From NCBI RefSeq assembly GCF_030463535.1, contig NC_132879.1, forward strand, positions 32,607,925 to 32,671,924: a stretch of 64,000 bases of DNA, in the 5' to 3' direction. Numbering within the stretch: the stretch's first letter is position 1; each line of letters starts with the position of its first letter. Position numbers and translations under genes: made by a program. The notes under the pieces were generated by a model. That model was not told the DNA's origin and ran no database searches. It saw nothing but the letters and a program-made list of their open reading frames with translations. Below are positions 31,651-43,734 of this stretch, piece by piece. This DNA is from Salminus brasiliensis (lineage: Eukaryota > Chordata > Actinopteri > Characiformes > Bryconidae).

Positions 31651-32082
31651 CTTTTTTTTAAGGGGCTACACTTGTCTTTGTTGGTTTCTTCAATAAAGGC
31701 AGGTTCTTTGGCAGTTGGGTTCTTTGCGTTCTTTCTCATTCAGTGGGTGAGAAACTAGTAACTTGGTGTTGAGTTGTTTTTAAATTTTTGCCCATAGTTA
31801 CAATCACATTTTATTCTCAAAGGTTTCTTGCTTTGTGGTAGTAAGATTTCTGTAATGCATCCAGATTTTGTCGTCCATCGAAACACCGCCTTCAAAATGC
31901 AAAAATACCCATAATGCCTTTTTCTTTTGCTGTTCACAACATGCCATGGCTTTTAAGTGCTTCACATTTTACTAATTGTGTTTTCTTGCTGCTATTTTCT
32001 TAGAATGTTCTTGTACAATAATAGTATGTTGGTATAACATTTTTGAAAATAATTCAGAAATTAATTGCAAATATAAATATAT

Positions 32083-32665
32083 TACCCGGCGAGGCCTGTG
32101 CCCCCTCGACACGCAGTACTTCAACAAGTTCAAACCAGGCCTCATCCACTTGGACTGAAACTAAAACTTCAGGTATGACTGATGAAGCAATCAAGTCAGA
32201 TATCCTAGCCTCACTGAGGGAAGATATATCCAAAATAATAAGGCAAGAATTGGAGTGTGTGTTTACTGACAATTTTAATGCTCTACAAAGTGAGTTGATG
32301 TGGCGGGAGGTCTGTTGACATGGTCTGACGAAGTGATTACTGACTGCTGAAACTTGCCTTAAAAGCCAAGTTGAAACCCTTAAAGAAAAGAATGATGATT
32401 AGAGGGCAGAATGAGAAGGGGGAATGTTTGAATAGTTGGCGGGGGGTCTTAACTGTGTCTTGTCACAGCACAAGGACAGACGACCCGAATCGAAAGCCCC
32501 CCTCCCTAAAATGAGTAAGATGCTTAGACATCAATCTTTTGAACTGGGTCTTGTTGATTTGTTGAGAAGTAAATTCACAAGACACAGAGACTTTACACAC
32601 TATTCATGTACAACTGCATCCTATTCCAGGATTGACTATTTTTGAACCCCCAAATTAGAGTTACA
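32083..32665 (+). mobile_element. L1-like LINE fragment, unit 3
   Basis: Same ORF1-endonuclease join as in block 1 (SDILASLREDISKIIRQELE at about 32,190; SYSRIDYF at about 32,625). Confidence 0.65.
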
Positions 32666-33188
32666 TGGGGTAATAAACATTATGATACCTCTTATACTCT
32701 TTATTTAACACACTTTTTTTTTTATTTCCTAATGCAAACTGGAAGAAGGAAAAAATGCTATGTATGGAAACATTCTGTCTCATGACTTCTGTATTTTTAT
32801 CACAGATTTTTTGGCAGTTTGGTTTTAGGTTGTGTGGGCTTTCTGTTTAGGTTCAGCTTTTGAGTTTTGCGTTCTGTCTCATGCAGTGGGTGAGAAACTA
32901 GTAACTTGGTGGTGATTTGTTTTAAGGGTTCCTTGCTTTGCCGCCTTCACAATGCAAAAATACCCATAATGCCGTTTCCTTTTGCTGTTTAAAACATGCC
33001 ATGGCATTTAAGTGCTTCATATTTGGATAACTGTGTTTTCTTGCATGTATTTGCTTTGAATGTTCTAGTACAATAATAGTATGTTTGTATAACGCAGTTC
33101 ATAATTCAGAAAGTAATTGTGATAAACTGGTTACCATTGTTGAAATCCGAAGTAAAGTAGGTTTACATATATACTTCTGAAAAGGGTC

Positions 33189-33350
33189 AGCGTTGTTTTT
33201 TTTTGTTTGTTTTGCAAAAGCATTATCAAAGCTGTTGAGTTTAATTCTGTGAGTGTTCATTACTGGCAAAAAGATCTACCCAATACCCCACCATGATGAT
33301 TTGAAATATAATAAACCATGGCATTGATTTGTTTTTATACAGAATTAAAA
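33189..33350 (+). pseudogene. U4 snRNA-like copy 2a
   Basis: Counterpart of 1a: GCATTATCAAAGC, CTACCCAATACCCCACCATG, GATTTGAAATATAATAAACC. The PSE-like block is about 58 bases upstream, and TTTTAAGAATAAGCTTG follows. Confidence 0.6.
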
Positions 33351-33869
33351 GATTGTTTTAAGAATAAGCTTGAATTTTTTTTCAGTATTTTCTGTTGCAG
33401 TCAAGACAATTTGTTTGGCAGTAGGTTCAGCTTTGTGTTTCATCTCATCCAGTGGGTAAGAAACTAGTAACTCGGTGGTGAGTTGTTTTAAGACTGGTTT
33501 TATTGTTTTTTTTTATTTTTGCCCATATTACAAACACATTTTTTCCTCAAGGGACCCTTGCTTTGTTGTGTTAAGATTCACGTAATGTGTCCGGATTTTG
33601 TTATCAATTGTAACGCCACCTTCACAATGCAAAAATACCCATAATGCTTTTTCCTTTTGCTGTTTGCAACATCCCATGCCTTTCTTGTGCTTCATATTTT
33701 ACTAATTGTGTTTTATTGCTGCTATTTTCTTAGAATGTTCTGAATACATTTTATAATGTAATTCAGAATGTAATTCAGAAAGTAATTCAGAAAGTAATTG
33801 CGATAAATTTGTTACCATTCTTGAAATCCTCTGTAAAGTAGGTGTACATGTATAGTTCTAAGAAAGGTA

Positions 33870-33995
33870 AGCTTTCTTTTGCAGAGGCTTTATATAATCT
33901 GTGAGAGTAATCTGAGGTATGGTAATACCTTGTTCAAAACCTTCCCACCCTTAATTGAAATATATTCTGTCATGGCAAATTGTGTTCGTTTTTTG
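33870..33995 (+). pseudogene. U4 snRNA-like copy 2b
   Basis: Counterpart of 1b: AGCTTTCTTTTGCAGAGGC, TAATCTGAGG, then a deletion in the middle; the Sm region is unrecognisable. Confidence 0.5.
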
Positions 33996-34399
33996 GGGGG
34001 TTTTTCAGGCTCTTTTTGCTGCAAGGTAGATTTTATTGGTGGTTTGGTTATAGATTGTGTAGGCATTTTGTTTAGGTTCAGCTTTTGAGCTTTGCGTTTT
34101 ATCTTATCCAGTGGGTAAAAAACTAGTAACTTGGTGGTGAGTTACTTGAAGACTGTTTTAATTGAATTTTACATTTTTTAAAATGATCCATAAATGCAAA
34201 AATACCCATAATGATTTTTTTCCTTCTGCCATGCCTTTTAAGTGCTTCATAATAAACTAATTGTGTTTTCTTATAATAATAATTATAAAATAATAGTATG
34301 TTGGTACAAGGCAATTTGGAAAGTAATTCAGAAAGTAAATGTGATAAATTGGTTACCGTTCTTGAAATCCTGAGTAAAGTAGGTGAACATTTTTTGTGG

Positions 34400-34545
34400 G
34401 TTTTTTTTTCTGCAAAGGCAATGTCATAGTTTTTGAGTTTAATCCAGTGCATGGTCATTACTGTTTAAAATATTTACTCAATACCCCATCATGATGGTTT
34501 GAAATATAGTCCATCATGGCAATTTGTGTTTTTATAGAGACTCAA
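34400..34545 (+). pseudogene. U4 snRNA-like copy 2c
   Basis: CTGCAAAGGCAATGTCATAG, GAGTTTAATCCAGTG, CTCAATACCCCATCATGATG, GTTTGAAATATAGTCCATC and CATGGCAATTTG. Confidence 0.6.
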
Positions 34546-35202
34546 AAATCTTTTCGTTTTTTTGGCAGTTTGGTTTTAGATTGTGTGGCCAACGTGTTTA
34601 GTTTCAGGTTTTGAGCTTTGCTTTTCATCTTATCCAGTGGGTAAGAAACTTGGTGAAGAGTTATTTTAAGACTGATTTTATTATTTTTTAAATGTTTGTG
34701 CCCATAGTTACAATCACAGTCAACACAGTCTTTTGGCAGTTTGTTTTTAGGTTGTGTGTGCATTATATTTATGTTCAGGTTTTGAGCTTTGTGTTTTGTC
34801 TCATCTAGTGAGTAAGAAACTAGTAACTTGGTTGTGAGTTGTTTTAAGACTGGTTTTATTGTTGTTGTTTTATTGGTGTTGCCCACAGTTATAAACATTT
34901 TTTTCCTCAAGGGTCCCTTGCTTTGTTGTGGTAAGATTCACGTAATGCGTATAGATTTTGTTGTCAATTGTATCCCCGCCTTCACAATGCAAAAATACCC
35001 AAAATGCTTTTTCCTTTTGCGTTCTACGACATGCCATGTCTTTGTATTGCTTCATATTTTCCTAATTGTATTTTTTTGCTGCTAATTACTTAGAATCTTT
35101 CATGTACAACAATAGTAAGTTGGAACAACACAATTTGGAAAGTAGTTGAGAAAGTAATTGCTATAAACTGGTTACCATTCTTGAAATCCTCAGTACATTA
35201 GG

Positions 35203-35226
35203 TGTGTATATATCTATATATATATC

Positions 35227-35257
<31 letters not shown>

Positions 35258-35260
35258 TTC
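35203..35260. repeat. (AT)n tract in satellite block 2
   Basis: TATATA and TATCTATA repeats lie just before U4-like copy 2d and replace its normal 5' flank. Confidence 0.85.
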
Positions 35261-35284
35261 TTTTTAAGAAGATTTAGTCTTTTT

Positions 35285-35400
35285 TTACTTAGAACCAATG
35301 TCATGGTTTATGAGATTAATTCAAGGCGTTGCTATTTGTGGTTGAAAACTTTTGGTTTTTTGACTTGGAAATATAATCAGCCATGGCAATTTTTGTTATT
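35285..35400 (+). pseudogene. U4 snRNA-like copy 2d
   Basis: CCAATGTCATGGTTTATGAG, CGTTGCTATTTGTGGTTGAA then AACT, GACTTGGAAATATAATCAGC and GGCAATTTTTG, an intact Sm-like site. Confidence 0.55.
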
Positions 35401-35874
35401 CTGTAATGAGACTTGAGTCTTTTGGTTTCGTCTCTCTTTTTTCTCACAGTCAAGGCAGTTTCTTGGCAATTTGTTTTTAGCTTGTGTGGGTATTATGTTT
35501 AGGTTCAGCTTTTGAGCTTTGCGTTCTGTCTCATCCAGTGGGTGAGAAAATAGTAACTTGGTGGTGATTTGGCTGGTTTTATTGATTTTAAATTTTTGGC
35601 CCATAGTAACAAACACATTTTTCTCAAGGGTCCCGTGCTTTGTTGTGTTAAGATTCCGGTAACGCTTTTGGATTTTTTTGTCAATCGGAACAGCGACTTC
35701 ACAATGCAAAAATACCCACAATGCTTTTCCCTTTTGCTTTCTACGACATGCCATGGCTTTTAAGTGCTTCATATTTTACTAACTGTTTTCTTGCTGCAAT
35801 TGTCTTAAAATGTTCTTGTACAATAGTAGTATGTTGGTATAACGCAATTCCTAAAAAGTCTAAGTAGATATAAG

Positions 35875-36005
35875 TTCTGTATTTTTGGCAATATTGTAGA
35901 GTGTAAATTTAATATGAGGTGTGATCATTGCTGGTTAAAAATATTACACAATACTTTGCCAGCATGTTTGGAAATATAGTCAGCCAAGACGTATTTTACA
36001 TAGTT
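35875..36005 (+). pseudogene. U4 snRNA-like copy 2e
   Basis: Counterpart of 1i: TTGGCAATATTGTAGAG, AATATGAGGTGTGATCATTG, ACACAATACTTTGCCAGC and TGGAAATATAGTCAGCC. Confidence 0.5.
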
Positions 36006-36945
36006 TTTGCAGGGAATTGAATGTTTATGTGAAAATGAAGTTTGTATCTTTGGTTTCTTCAGGCTATTTGTGCTGCAATCAAGGCAGTATTATAGCAGTT
36101 TGGTTTTAGATTGTGTGGGCATTCTGTTTGGTGGGTTGTTTTAAGACTGCTTTTATTCATTTCTTAATATTTTTGCCTATAGATACAATGACATTTGTCT
36201 CAAGGGTCCTTTCCTTTGTTATGTTAAGATTCTCGTGATGTGTTTGGATGTTCTTGTCAATCGCAACACCGCCTTGACATTGCAAAAATAACCATACTTT
36301 TTCCTTTTGTTGAGCACGGAGAACACAAAGAACACAAATATGACTAAGAAAGAGCACAAAGAACACACACATAAACCCATACATGAGTACAAATATGGAA
36401 ATACATTAATAAATAAATATAGACATACAGAAACAGATGAATGCCAAAATGTGGCGAAATACATAAATAAAATAAAATAATAATAATTAAAAAAAAAATA
36501 GAGAAATTAATGTGAAATTGTGGAAATACCAAAGTAAAGATGTGGAAATATGTGACTGATTTTACTGACTGCAGTGATTCATGTCCTAAAGTAACTAGAC
36601 ATCCTTTCTTCTGAATAAATTCAGCTGCTTTACGGCATCTGACACGGATGTTTCCATAGAAACGCACTGACCAATAGAACAGGACTCTCTAAAGAAACTT
36701 TGTGGTGACAGACCCGGTTTCTAAATCTAGTCTCAGATCATACAGATCTGATGCTAAACTTTAGTATAAGTGAGGCCTTAATTCATCAGGCCTGGATGTA
36801 TTTAATCAGCTCAGTCTGATCACTGCAATTTGCTTCATGTGTTGCTGAGGTAAATGAAGGGGCATAGCACTGTACACAGCACTGTATGTCCATACAGTCC
36901 TATACAGCCAATGAAGAGACTGACCTCAGTGACCCGAGTCCTCCT

Positions 36946-37016
36946 CCATTGTGAGGTCATGTCGATGACATCACAGAGCCTATAAAAAGGCAGGTTCCCC
37001 CTCACTGGCTCAGTTC
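36946..37016 (+). promoter_or_regulatory. Core promoter of kinase gene 4
   Basis: CRE-like TGACATCA at 36,966-36,973, TATAAAAA at 36,981-36,988 and an initiator-like A at about 37,012. Confidence 0.7.
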
Positions 37017-37164
37017 GGATTCAGCAGCTCGAGAGACGCTTCATTCCTGCGTTCACACTGACACTGACGCCATTTAGCTGACGCTCTTGTCTAGAACCAT
37101 CTTATCTAGAACCAGAAAGAGGTTCTACTTTTGCTTCTCCTTTAAAATAGGACAGAGTAGAAAA

Positions 37165-38938
37165 ATGCAAACCAAAGAAGTCCTGAGGAGTTTGGGCTAC
37201 GAGGTGGTGGATTTCATTGGTAAAGGGAGTTACGGTGAGGTTAAGCTGGCCACATCTCAAAGGCACTCCAACCATGTGGCCATCAAAATAATGCACCGCA
37301 GGCTGGCATCACATATTTTTGTCTCTAAACTTCTGCCCCGGGAACTGGCCATTCTGAAAAGAGTAAAGCACCCTCACATTGTTCAGGTGCATGAAATCTT
37401 TGAGATGCCAAACGGACAGGTGTTTATTGTGATGGAGGCTGCCGCAATGGATCTTCAACAGAAGATCTGGGAGCTCGGCCACATTCCCACTGGCCAAGCA
37501 AAAATGTGGTTCTCACAGCTGCTCAGCGCTGTGGCCTATCTACATCAGCAGGACATTGTCCATCGTGACCTTAAATGTAAAAACGTTCTGCTGACTGCTA
37601 ACAACCAAGTCAAATTAACCGACTTTGGTTTAGGCCGTTTTTCAAGGGGCTTTCCTGACTTAAGCAAGACCTATTATTGCACTCCCGAGTATGGTGCACC
37701 TGAGGTACTTTTGGAAAAACCCTATGATCCAAAAAAAAGTGACGTGTGGAGTCTAGGTATTATCTTTTACTCCATGGTCACCGGATCCACACCCTTCAAA
37801 GTTAACAGTTTGAAGAGTCTCCTACGTGTCCAGCGAGAACCCTTGGTGTTCCCACGTAGGATCGCGGTGGAGGAGCCCTGTCGGGCTTTCATATCTTATA
37901 TGCTGCAGTATGACCCTTCCACTCGGCCATCTGTGACAGAGGTGGCACAGCACCCTTGGCTGCAGCCGAGGCAGGAACGGTAAGTAACCACTGTGCAGGT
38001 ATACATATATGAAGAACATTTTGAATGGGTCACTCAAAGTAAAGAGCTGTTTTGCAAATAGGTAACATACAGTATTAGTTCACTAACGATAAGTACACTA
38101 ACACATTGCTTCTGTACTGTCTCCAGGGTTATTGGCAGGTTTGTGGTGGTGCCCGTTGAGGATCTGTGTCCAGACGTCAACCCACTTGAAACGTCAGAGG
38201 AAGAGTCTCAGTCTTCCTTCTCTTTGAACAGTAACATAGACAGTATATCCTCTTCTGCCTCTGAAAATGGGCTGGTGTTTTTCAGCACTCATCAGTCGAC
38301 AGGGGAAGAGTCTCCGTCTTCTTCTTTAAGCAGAGACGTAGACGTTCTCTCAACTCATGGTGTCAGATGCGAAACTCTGAAGCCTGAGCAGAAAGACAAC
38401 AGCAGTGGAGCTGGTGCAAGTCTAACTTGCCAAAGGGTAGAGGCTGTGGAGGAGCACTATGGCTGCGTTAGCTGTAGTCCTGTTTGTGCTGCTATTAAAA
38501 GGGCAGCTAATGCTTATGTCAAGGCACCAATTCTCAGAGCCTCCCAGTCACTCCGACGGAGGATGAGGAAGTTATTCAGAGTTAACTCTGTGGTCCATGA
38601 CACCACCTCTATTTCCCAGCAGAGTGCTCCTCATTCTGCTTCCCCTTCAGATGCTCATGCTTGTTTGTGTTCTGAGCAGAGACTCAAGGATGTGACTGTA
38701 GATGTCCCTCTCCATGGGCTAGTGGTGGAGACAACATCTGTTCTCCCACAGCCCACAGTACTGAAAGGAACCAGGAGGCTGAGGTTCCCTAAATTTAAGG
38801 TATGTTAGGCAAATGTTGAGCGATCGTCACAGCCTCAGATTTTATACTTTAAATATTTGCTAGAAATGTTTCAGCTGATTCATATATGTCATTTTGTCTC
38901 GCCAACAGATCCTGAAAAAGACTATTCATCCATTGTAG
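37165..38938 (+). CDS. TSSK-like serine/threonine kinase, copy 4 (three coding exons, 505 aa)
   Basis: Coding exons are 37,165-37,979, 38,127-38,799 and 38,909-38,938. Leader type B and last exon short (ILKKTIHPL), as in gene 2, fitting the view that genes 2 and 4 are corresponding members of two dimers. Kinase motifs intact. Copy-specific changes are R106H and I109T (ELGHIPTGQ), D147N and T234A (RRIAVEE). The tail has STGEES where other copies read STEEES, an Arg-to-Gln change next to the basic patch (RASQSLRRR), and DAHACLC for EAPACLC, the last shared with gene 5. Confidence 0.85.
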
Positions 38939-38954
38939 ACATCTAGCACGGCCC

Positions 38955-39205
38955 TGGTGATGACATACTACCTTTACACAATTTATTGGTCATTTATACG
39001 TTGTTCTGACCAGAGGAGGATGGGTCCCCCTAGTGAGTCTTGGTTCCTCCCAAGGTTTCTTCCTCCAGCTCTGAGGGAGTTTTTCCTTGCCACTGTCGCC
39101 TTTGGCTTGCTCACTTGGGGTTCATGTTGTATTTATTTAGTTATATTTGTTCTATTTCCCGATTTCTGTAAAGCTGCGCCATCAGGTTGTAAAAAGCGAC
39201 ATACA
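38955..39205 (+). mobile_element. L2-type LINE 3' tail downstream of gene 4
   Basis: Same tail; shares with gene 2 the shortened GCTGCGCCATCAGG. Confidence 0.65.
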
Positions 39206-39349
39206 CATCATTTGGAGTTGTTATGTAAGGGGTAGGAAGGACACTGTCTAAACTGTGTCCATTAAGGGCAGTATAGCTCTGCACTCAGCTGAGGATATTG
39301 TTGGGTGGCTGATAGAACACTTTCTCTAGACATTAGGGATTGAGATGCC

Positions 39350-39910
39350 TCTGTAAAGTTGCATGGACCTCGGGAACAGTGCCTCTGGACTGGCAATCCA
39401 AGGTTGTGGTCCTCATTAAGAAAGCGAACCAGAGGGTGTGTGGAAACGTTTGAAGCTTCACACCTCGGTTTCCCTCTAGAAAGTTTATGCCAGGGTAGTG
39501 CAAAGACGAGACTCAGGAGGAGAAATGCAGATTCTGTCCTGACCATGAAATGTTGGACCAGCTCTTCACTCTCTTTTGGATAGTTGAGGAGGCATGGGAG
39601 TTCAGCAGTCCTGTCTACATGTTTTGTGGACTTGAAGGCTCATGACCATGTTCTCTGAGACATCTTGTGAGAAGTGCTCTAGGTGCATGGGATGCAAGGG
39701 TCGGTGATGCGAGCTGTGCAGTCCTTGTACTCACTGAGTCAGAGCTGTGTCCATATTTTCAGCACTAAGTCAAGCTTGTTAAGTGTTGCCGTTGGTCTTT
39801 GTCAGGGCTGTGCCATGTGTCTGCTCCTGTTTGTGATATTCATAGACGGGACAGCAAGGCGTAGCCAGGGGCAGGATGTTCTACGGGGGCCTCCAACGCA
39901 CAGTTGACTA
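39350..39910 (+). mobile_element. Degenerate non-LTR reverse transcriptase fragment, unit 4
   Basis: Same fragment as in the other units, with frameshifts. Confidence 0.7.
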
Positions 39911-40039
39911 GTTTGTAGCTAAGTGTATAGCGGTTGGTATGAGAATCAGCACCTTCAAGTCTGAGGCCACAGTGGTATCCCACTCACTTTTCACGACCCA
40001 GGACTTGCTAGAAGGATTGTATCTTATAGTATCTTATCT

Positions 40040-41108
40040 TAAGAATTAAATAGGGGTGCGAATCTCTCTGTGTCAGGTGATTTGATTCAATTCTGATTTT
40101 TGAGGTCACGATTCAATTCAAAAACAATTTTCGATTCAGGAACCATTTTTCAATTCAAATGGTCTTTAAATTTGATTTAAATTAAGTGATTGACGAAGAT
40201 GAAATGACACTGTTGTCATGGTGGGTCAGGCCAGACACAGAGGGATGAACACTCGCAGAGATGGGTGCAATGCAAGTACTTTAATAACACAATAGAAAAT
40301 CATACAAAGAGAAAAACAAAGCAAACAAAGCAGCAACTAACGGGAATAAACAGGAAAACAACGTAAACTCGACAAACTAGAGGGCGAACACAAAGCACAA
40401 CTTTGTGGGCTCTGGGAGCTGAGCTAGATGAGCAGGGCAGGGAACAGGGGGAACCAGCCGCAGAACCAAAAACGGCTAGGCCGACCAAACCAAATCTGAC
40501 AACGCAGCGTGGAAAAGGGTCGCCTAGCTGGAGCGAGGGTCGTGGGTATAAGGTGGGAGTGAGCGAGAGCATCTCACTAAACACATGAACATGAAACACG
40601 ACACTGAACCGACACAATGAACCAAACATGAACCAAACACACATGAACGTAACTGAACCAGAACCGAGTCACTGAATAGATACAAGAACAGAAACATAAC
40701 AAAAAGTCCTTAAGTGGGCGGCGGCTCTGAATCGCCGCATTCTTACTAGTAGAAAATGGAGCATTTTGCTTTCTTATTTTGAAGTTTACTTTAGTCTGTT
40801 TATGTTCAAAATGGAAAATAAAAAATGTAGTTAATTATGTATTTCAGTGTATTGTGGTTATTCGTGTGTGTGTGTGTGTGTGTGTTTGTATAGCAAGGAT
40901 ATGTTCTTTGTTTAAACTCTGTCATTGATAAAGTGGAGATATACATTTTTTGCATTATATATACAAAATTATTTTATATATATCACATATATCAACATCG
41001 TGAACCTAACCATACAGCTGTAGCCTATGTGATATGGCTATGTAAAAGTGCTCTGTGGTTTTGCAGAATTCATGTGTCAATGGCATTGGGGCCCAGAAAA
41101 TATGGTTT
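40040..41108. repeat. Interspersed repeat block, unit 4
   Basis: GATTCAATTC-rich repeat (40,050-40,195), unclassified repeat (40,205-40,745), (GT)n (40,865-40,886) and unassigned AT-rich sequence. No gene seen. Confidence 0.5.
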
Positions 41109-42172
41109 CAGAATCAGAATCAGAAATACTTTATTAATACTAGTAGTGAAACTGCAGTTGCTATAGTTGCAGCGGCTTGTGTAAGAATAAACACTCTATA
41201 AAGTTTAAAACAAAAACAGAAAAAAAAGGTTTATAAATGATATGATTAAATGGTATTTAGGGTATGAATATAGTTTTATGAACTAAGTGGCAAAGTGACA
41301 ATAGCTGTGATAATAAATATGGAACAGACCATATGAAACATTTTGAATTATTGCACCTCTGAGTTATTTCACAGATATTAAAATGAATTGCATTACTATT
41401 ATTATTGCACATATGAACAGTATAATCAGAGAACTGCACAGATGAACCATAGTGTCACACATTGAGGGAGGAGTTATAGAGTTTGATGAGCACAGGTAAG
41501 AATGACCCCCTGTGGCGCTCTGTGGCGCATTTTGGTGGACTGAGTTTTGCACTGAATGTGCTCCTGTGTCTCAACACCATGTTGTAGAGTCATCAGAGTC
41601 AATGCCAATTCATCAGAAAACTTCTGAATGTGGCAGGTCTCTGTGCAATAGCTGAAGTCCGTGGTGTAAAGAGTGAAGAAGAAGAGAGAGAGGATAGGTC
41701 CCTGCGAGGCTCCAATGTTGCGGACCACTCTGTCCGACACACAGTGCTGCAGGCGTACATACTGTGGTCTGCCAGTCAGGTAGTGAACAATCCAGGACAC
41801 GAGGGGGCCATCTACTTGCATCATTGTCAGCTTGTCACCCAGAGCATTAGGCCAAATGGTGTTAAATGCACTGGAGAAATCAAAAAACATGATCCTTACA
41901 GTGCTGGCTGGATTATAGCATCCTCAACTCCCAGACAGGACTGTGCCGGAGCTCATCCAGGACTAGCTTCTCCATGGTCTTCATGATGTGTGACGTCAGT
42001 GCCCCTGGCCTGTACTCCTAATGTCACTGGGTCGCGGCATCTTCTGGACAGGAACAATGCAGTACGTTTTCCACATCCACAGGACATAGTGCAGTACTCC
42101 GCAAAGCTGTGTGGCACAGGCCTAGCATAAGGCTTTGGCACAGGCCCCTGGGATGGACCCCATCTGGGAGAA
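41109..42172 (-). mobile_element. Rex1/CR1-like LINE remnant, longest copy, unit 4
   Basis: Minus strand. The RT core is readable: MFFDFSSAFNTIWPNALGDK (motif A region), WIVHYLTGRPQYVRLQHCVS, VRNIGASQGPILS and QKFSDELALTL (the degenerate catalytic aspartate motif), then the 3' region and a GATTCTGATTCT tail at about 41,109. Two frameshifts separate the parts. This copy shows what units 2 and 6 have lost. Confidence 0.8.
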
Positions 42173-43240
42173 CAGAGAACACAAACATGAGTAAGAGAGT
42201 AAGATAATCCAGAGTCTCGTGGAGAAGCCTTAATATCCTAATTTCGAATGTGAGGCATTAACGAACTTACATTCTCAAATGACTCACCTAAATACATTTG
42301 AACATGCAATGATAGATTCTCAACTTCACACAGAGCTTACGTTTACTTGCTATGTTCTTTTGTATTATTCACTGAGATTGGGTAATGAATATATGGTCTC
42401 TTATTACTGAAAGGAAAGGAAACTTTTCTTTTCTTGACAAAAGAACAGACGTCTTGAATTTTACTAATTGTGTTTTCTTGCTGCTTCTTTCTTAAAATGT
42501 ACAATAATAGTATGTTCCTTCCAAAAAGGAAAACACATTCAACCCTAAATCAAAGCCTTATGCTAGGTAGCCTGTATAACTCATTTAAAGCTGGTGAGGA
42601 ATCTCAAGAGTGAGTATTAGAGCTAGAAGTCCTGATTCTGAAGTAGGAAACATTCCTGAACACCTGCACAGTTTAAACACTAACTATCAGACTGAAAGTT
42701 AGGATGGTTACTCAAACATACTCTGCTAAATCTGTTAGTAAACAGCATTAAAAGATCTAACAGACACTTCTTGTAAGTAATAACAGTGTATTTTACTCCA
42801 GAATCCTCAGAGCAAAACTATTTTCCTGCTGTACTTCTGCTGTTTTTCAGCCCTCTCTCCCTGGAGCCCCGCCCCTCTCTCTCAGGAACCAATTGAATAC
42901 ACTGAAAGCGTGGGATCCTGCTAAACTATCCAATTAGAAAGAAGATACAGGAAAACTGACAGATCCACATAAAGTTGTAGTGCACTGAGCACATGTTCAC
43001 CCTGTTCATTTCAACCAAACTCTGGACCTTCTTTTTTCTCCTTTTTTCAATGATAGACTTCCTTTAACCATTACATGAACGTACAGACTATTAAAACATT
43101 AGTTTCCTCACCTTTGCCAACTATATTTTACAAAAGAACCACAAAGATTTTAACACTATTGCTGAATGAAACAAAAAATAATAATTTAATTCATTTTTCA
43201 TAGTTATTTTTATTTACCTTTTTCCCCTTTTTTCTTTGTG
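42173..43240. other. Unassigned module sequence, unit 4
   Basis: Almost identical to 21,479-22,545. No gene or structured RNA recognised apart from the short U4-spacer piece near 42,460-42,515. Confidence 0.45.
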
Positions 43241-43700
43241 CTGTTTACAACATGCCACGGCTTTTAAGTGCTTCATATTTTACTAATAGTGTTTTCTTGC
43301 TGCAATTTTCTTAAAATGTCCTTGTACAATAGTAGTATGTTGGTATAACGCAATTCGGAAAGTAATTCAGAAAGTAATTGTGATAAACTGGTTACGACTC
43401 TTGAAATCTTCAGTAAAGTCGATGTACATATATAGTTCTGAGAAGGTCTGTATTATTTTGCAGAGGCAGTATCATAGCTTGTGAGTTTAATCTGAGGTGT
43501 GATCATTGCTTGTTGAAAACTTTACCCACTATCCGACCAGGATGATTTGAAATATAGTCAACTATGGCCATTTTTTTGTTAGTGTTAGTTAAGAATAAGC
43601 TTGAATGTTTTTTTCAGTGCTTTTTGTTGTAGTCAGTTTGGTTTTAGATTGTGTGGGTATTAAGTTTACGTTCAGCTTTTTTCCACTTTCTAGCACTTAT
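43241..43700 (+). repeat. Isolated U4-satellite unit, unit 4
   Basis: Counterpart of 22,546-23,010, with a PSE-like block at 43,392-43,408. Confidence 0.65.
43452..43586 (+). ncRNA. U4 snRNA-like sequence, unit 4
   Basis: Same well-preserved type as at 22,761: GCAGAGGCAGTATCATAGC, TTGAAAACTTTACCC and TTGAAATATAGTC. It has CAACTATGGCC where unit 2 has CAACAATGGCC. No distal octamer-SPH element. Confidence 0.6.
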
Positions 43701-43734
43701 TTTTATATCTGTTTAGTCATTTACTGCATCATAT

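Larger units (their letters stand above)
31651..36305 (+). repeat. U4-snRNA-derived satellite array, block 2
   Basis: Same structure as block 1 but about 2.8 kb shorter, with five U4-like bodies instead of nine. Octamer-SPH pairs (ATGCAAAAATACCCATAATG or a near match) are at about 31,898, 32,952, 33,628, 34,195 and 34,988. Confidence 0.75.

Noticed and set aside
41474-41890. 138-residue minus-strand frame as a host gene
   Set aside because: FFDFSSAFNTI and QKFSDELALTL mark it as the reverse transcriptase of a dead Rex1-like LINE.
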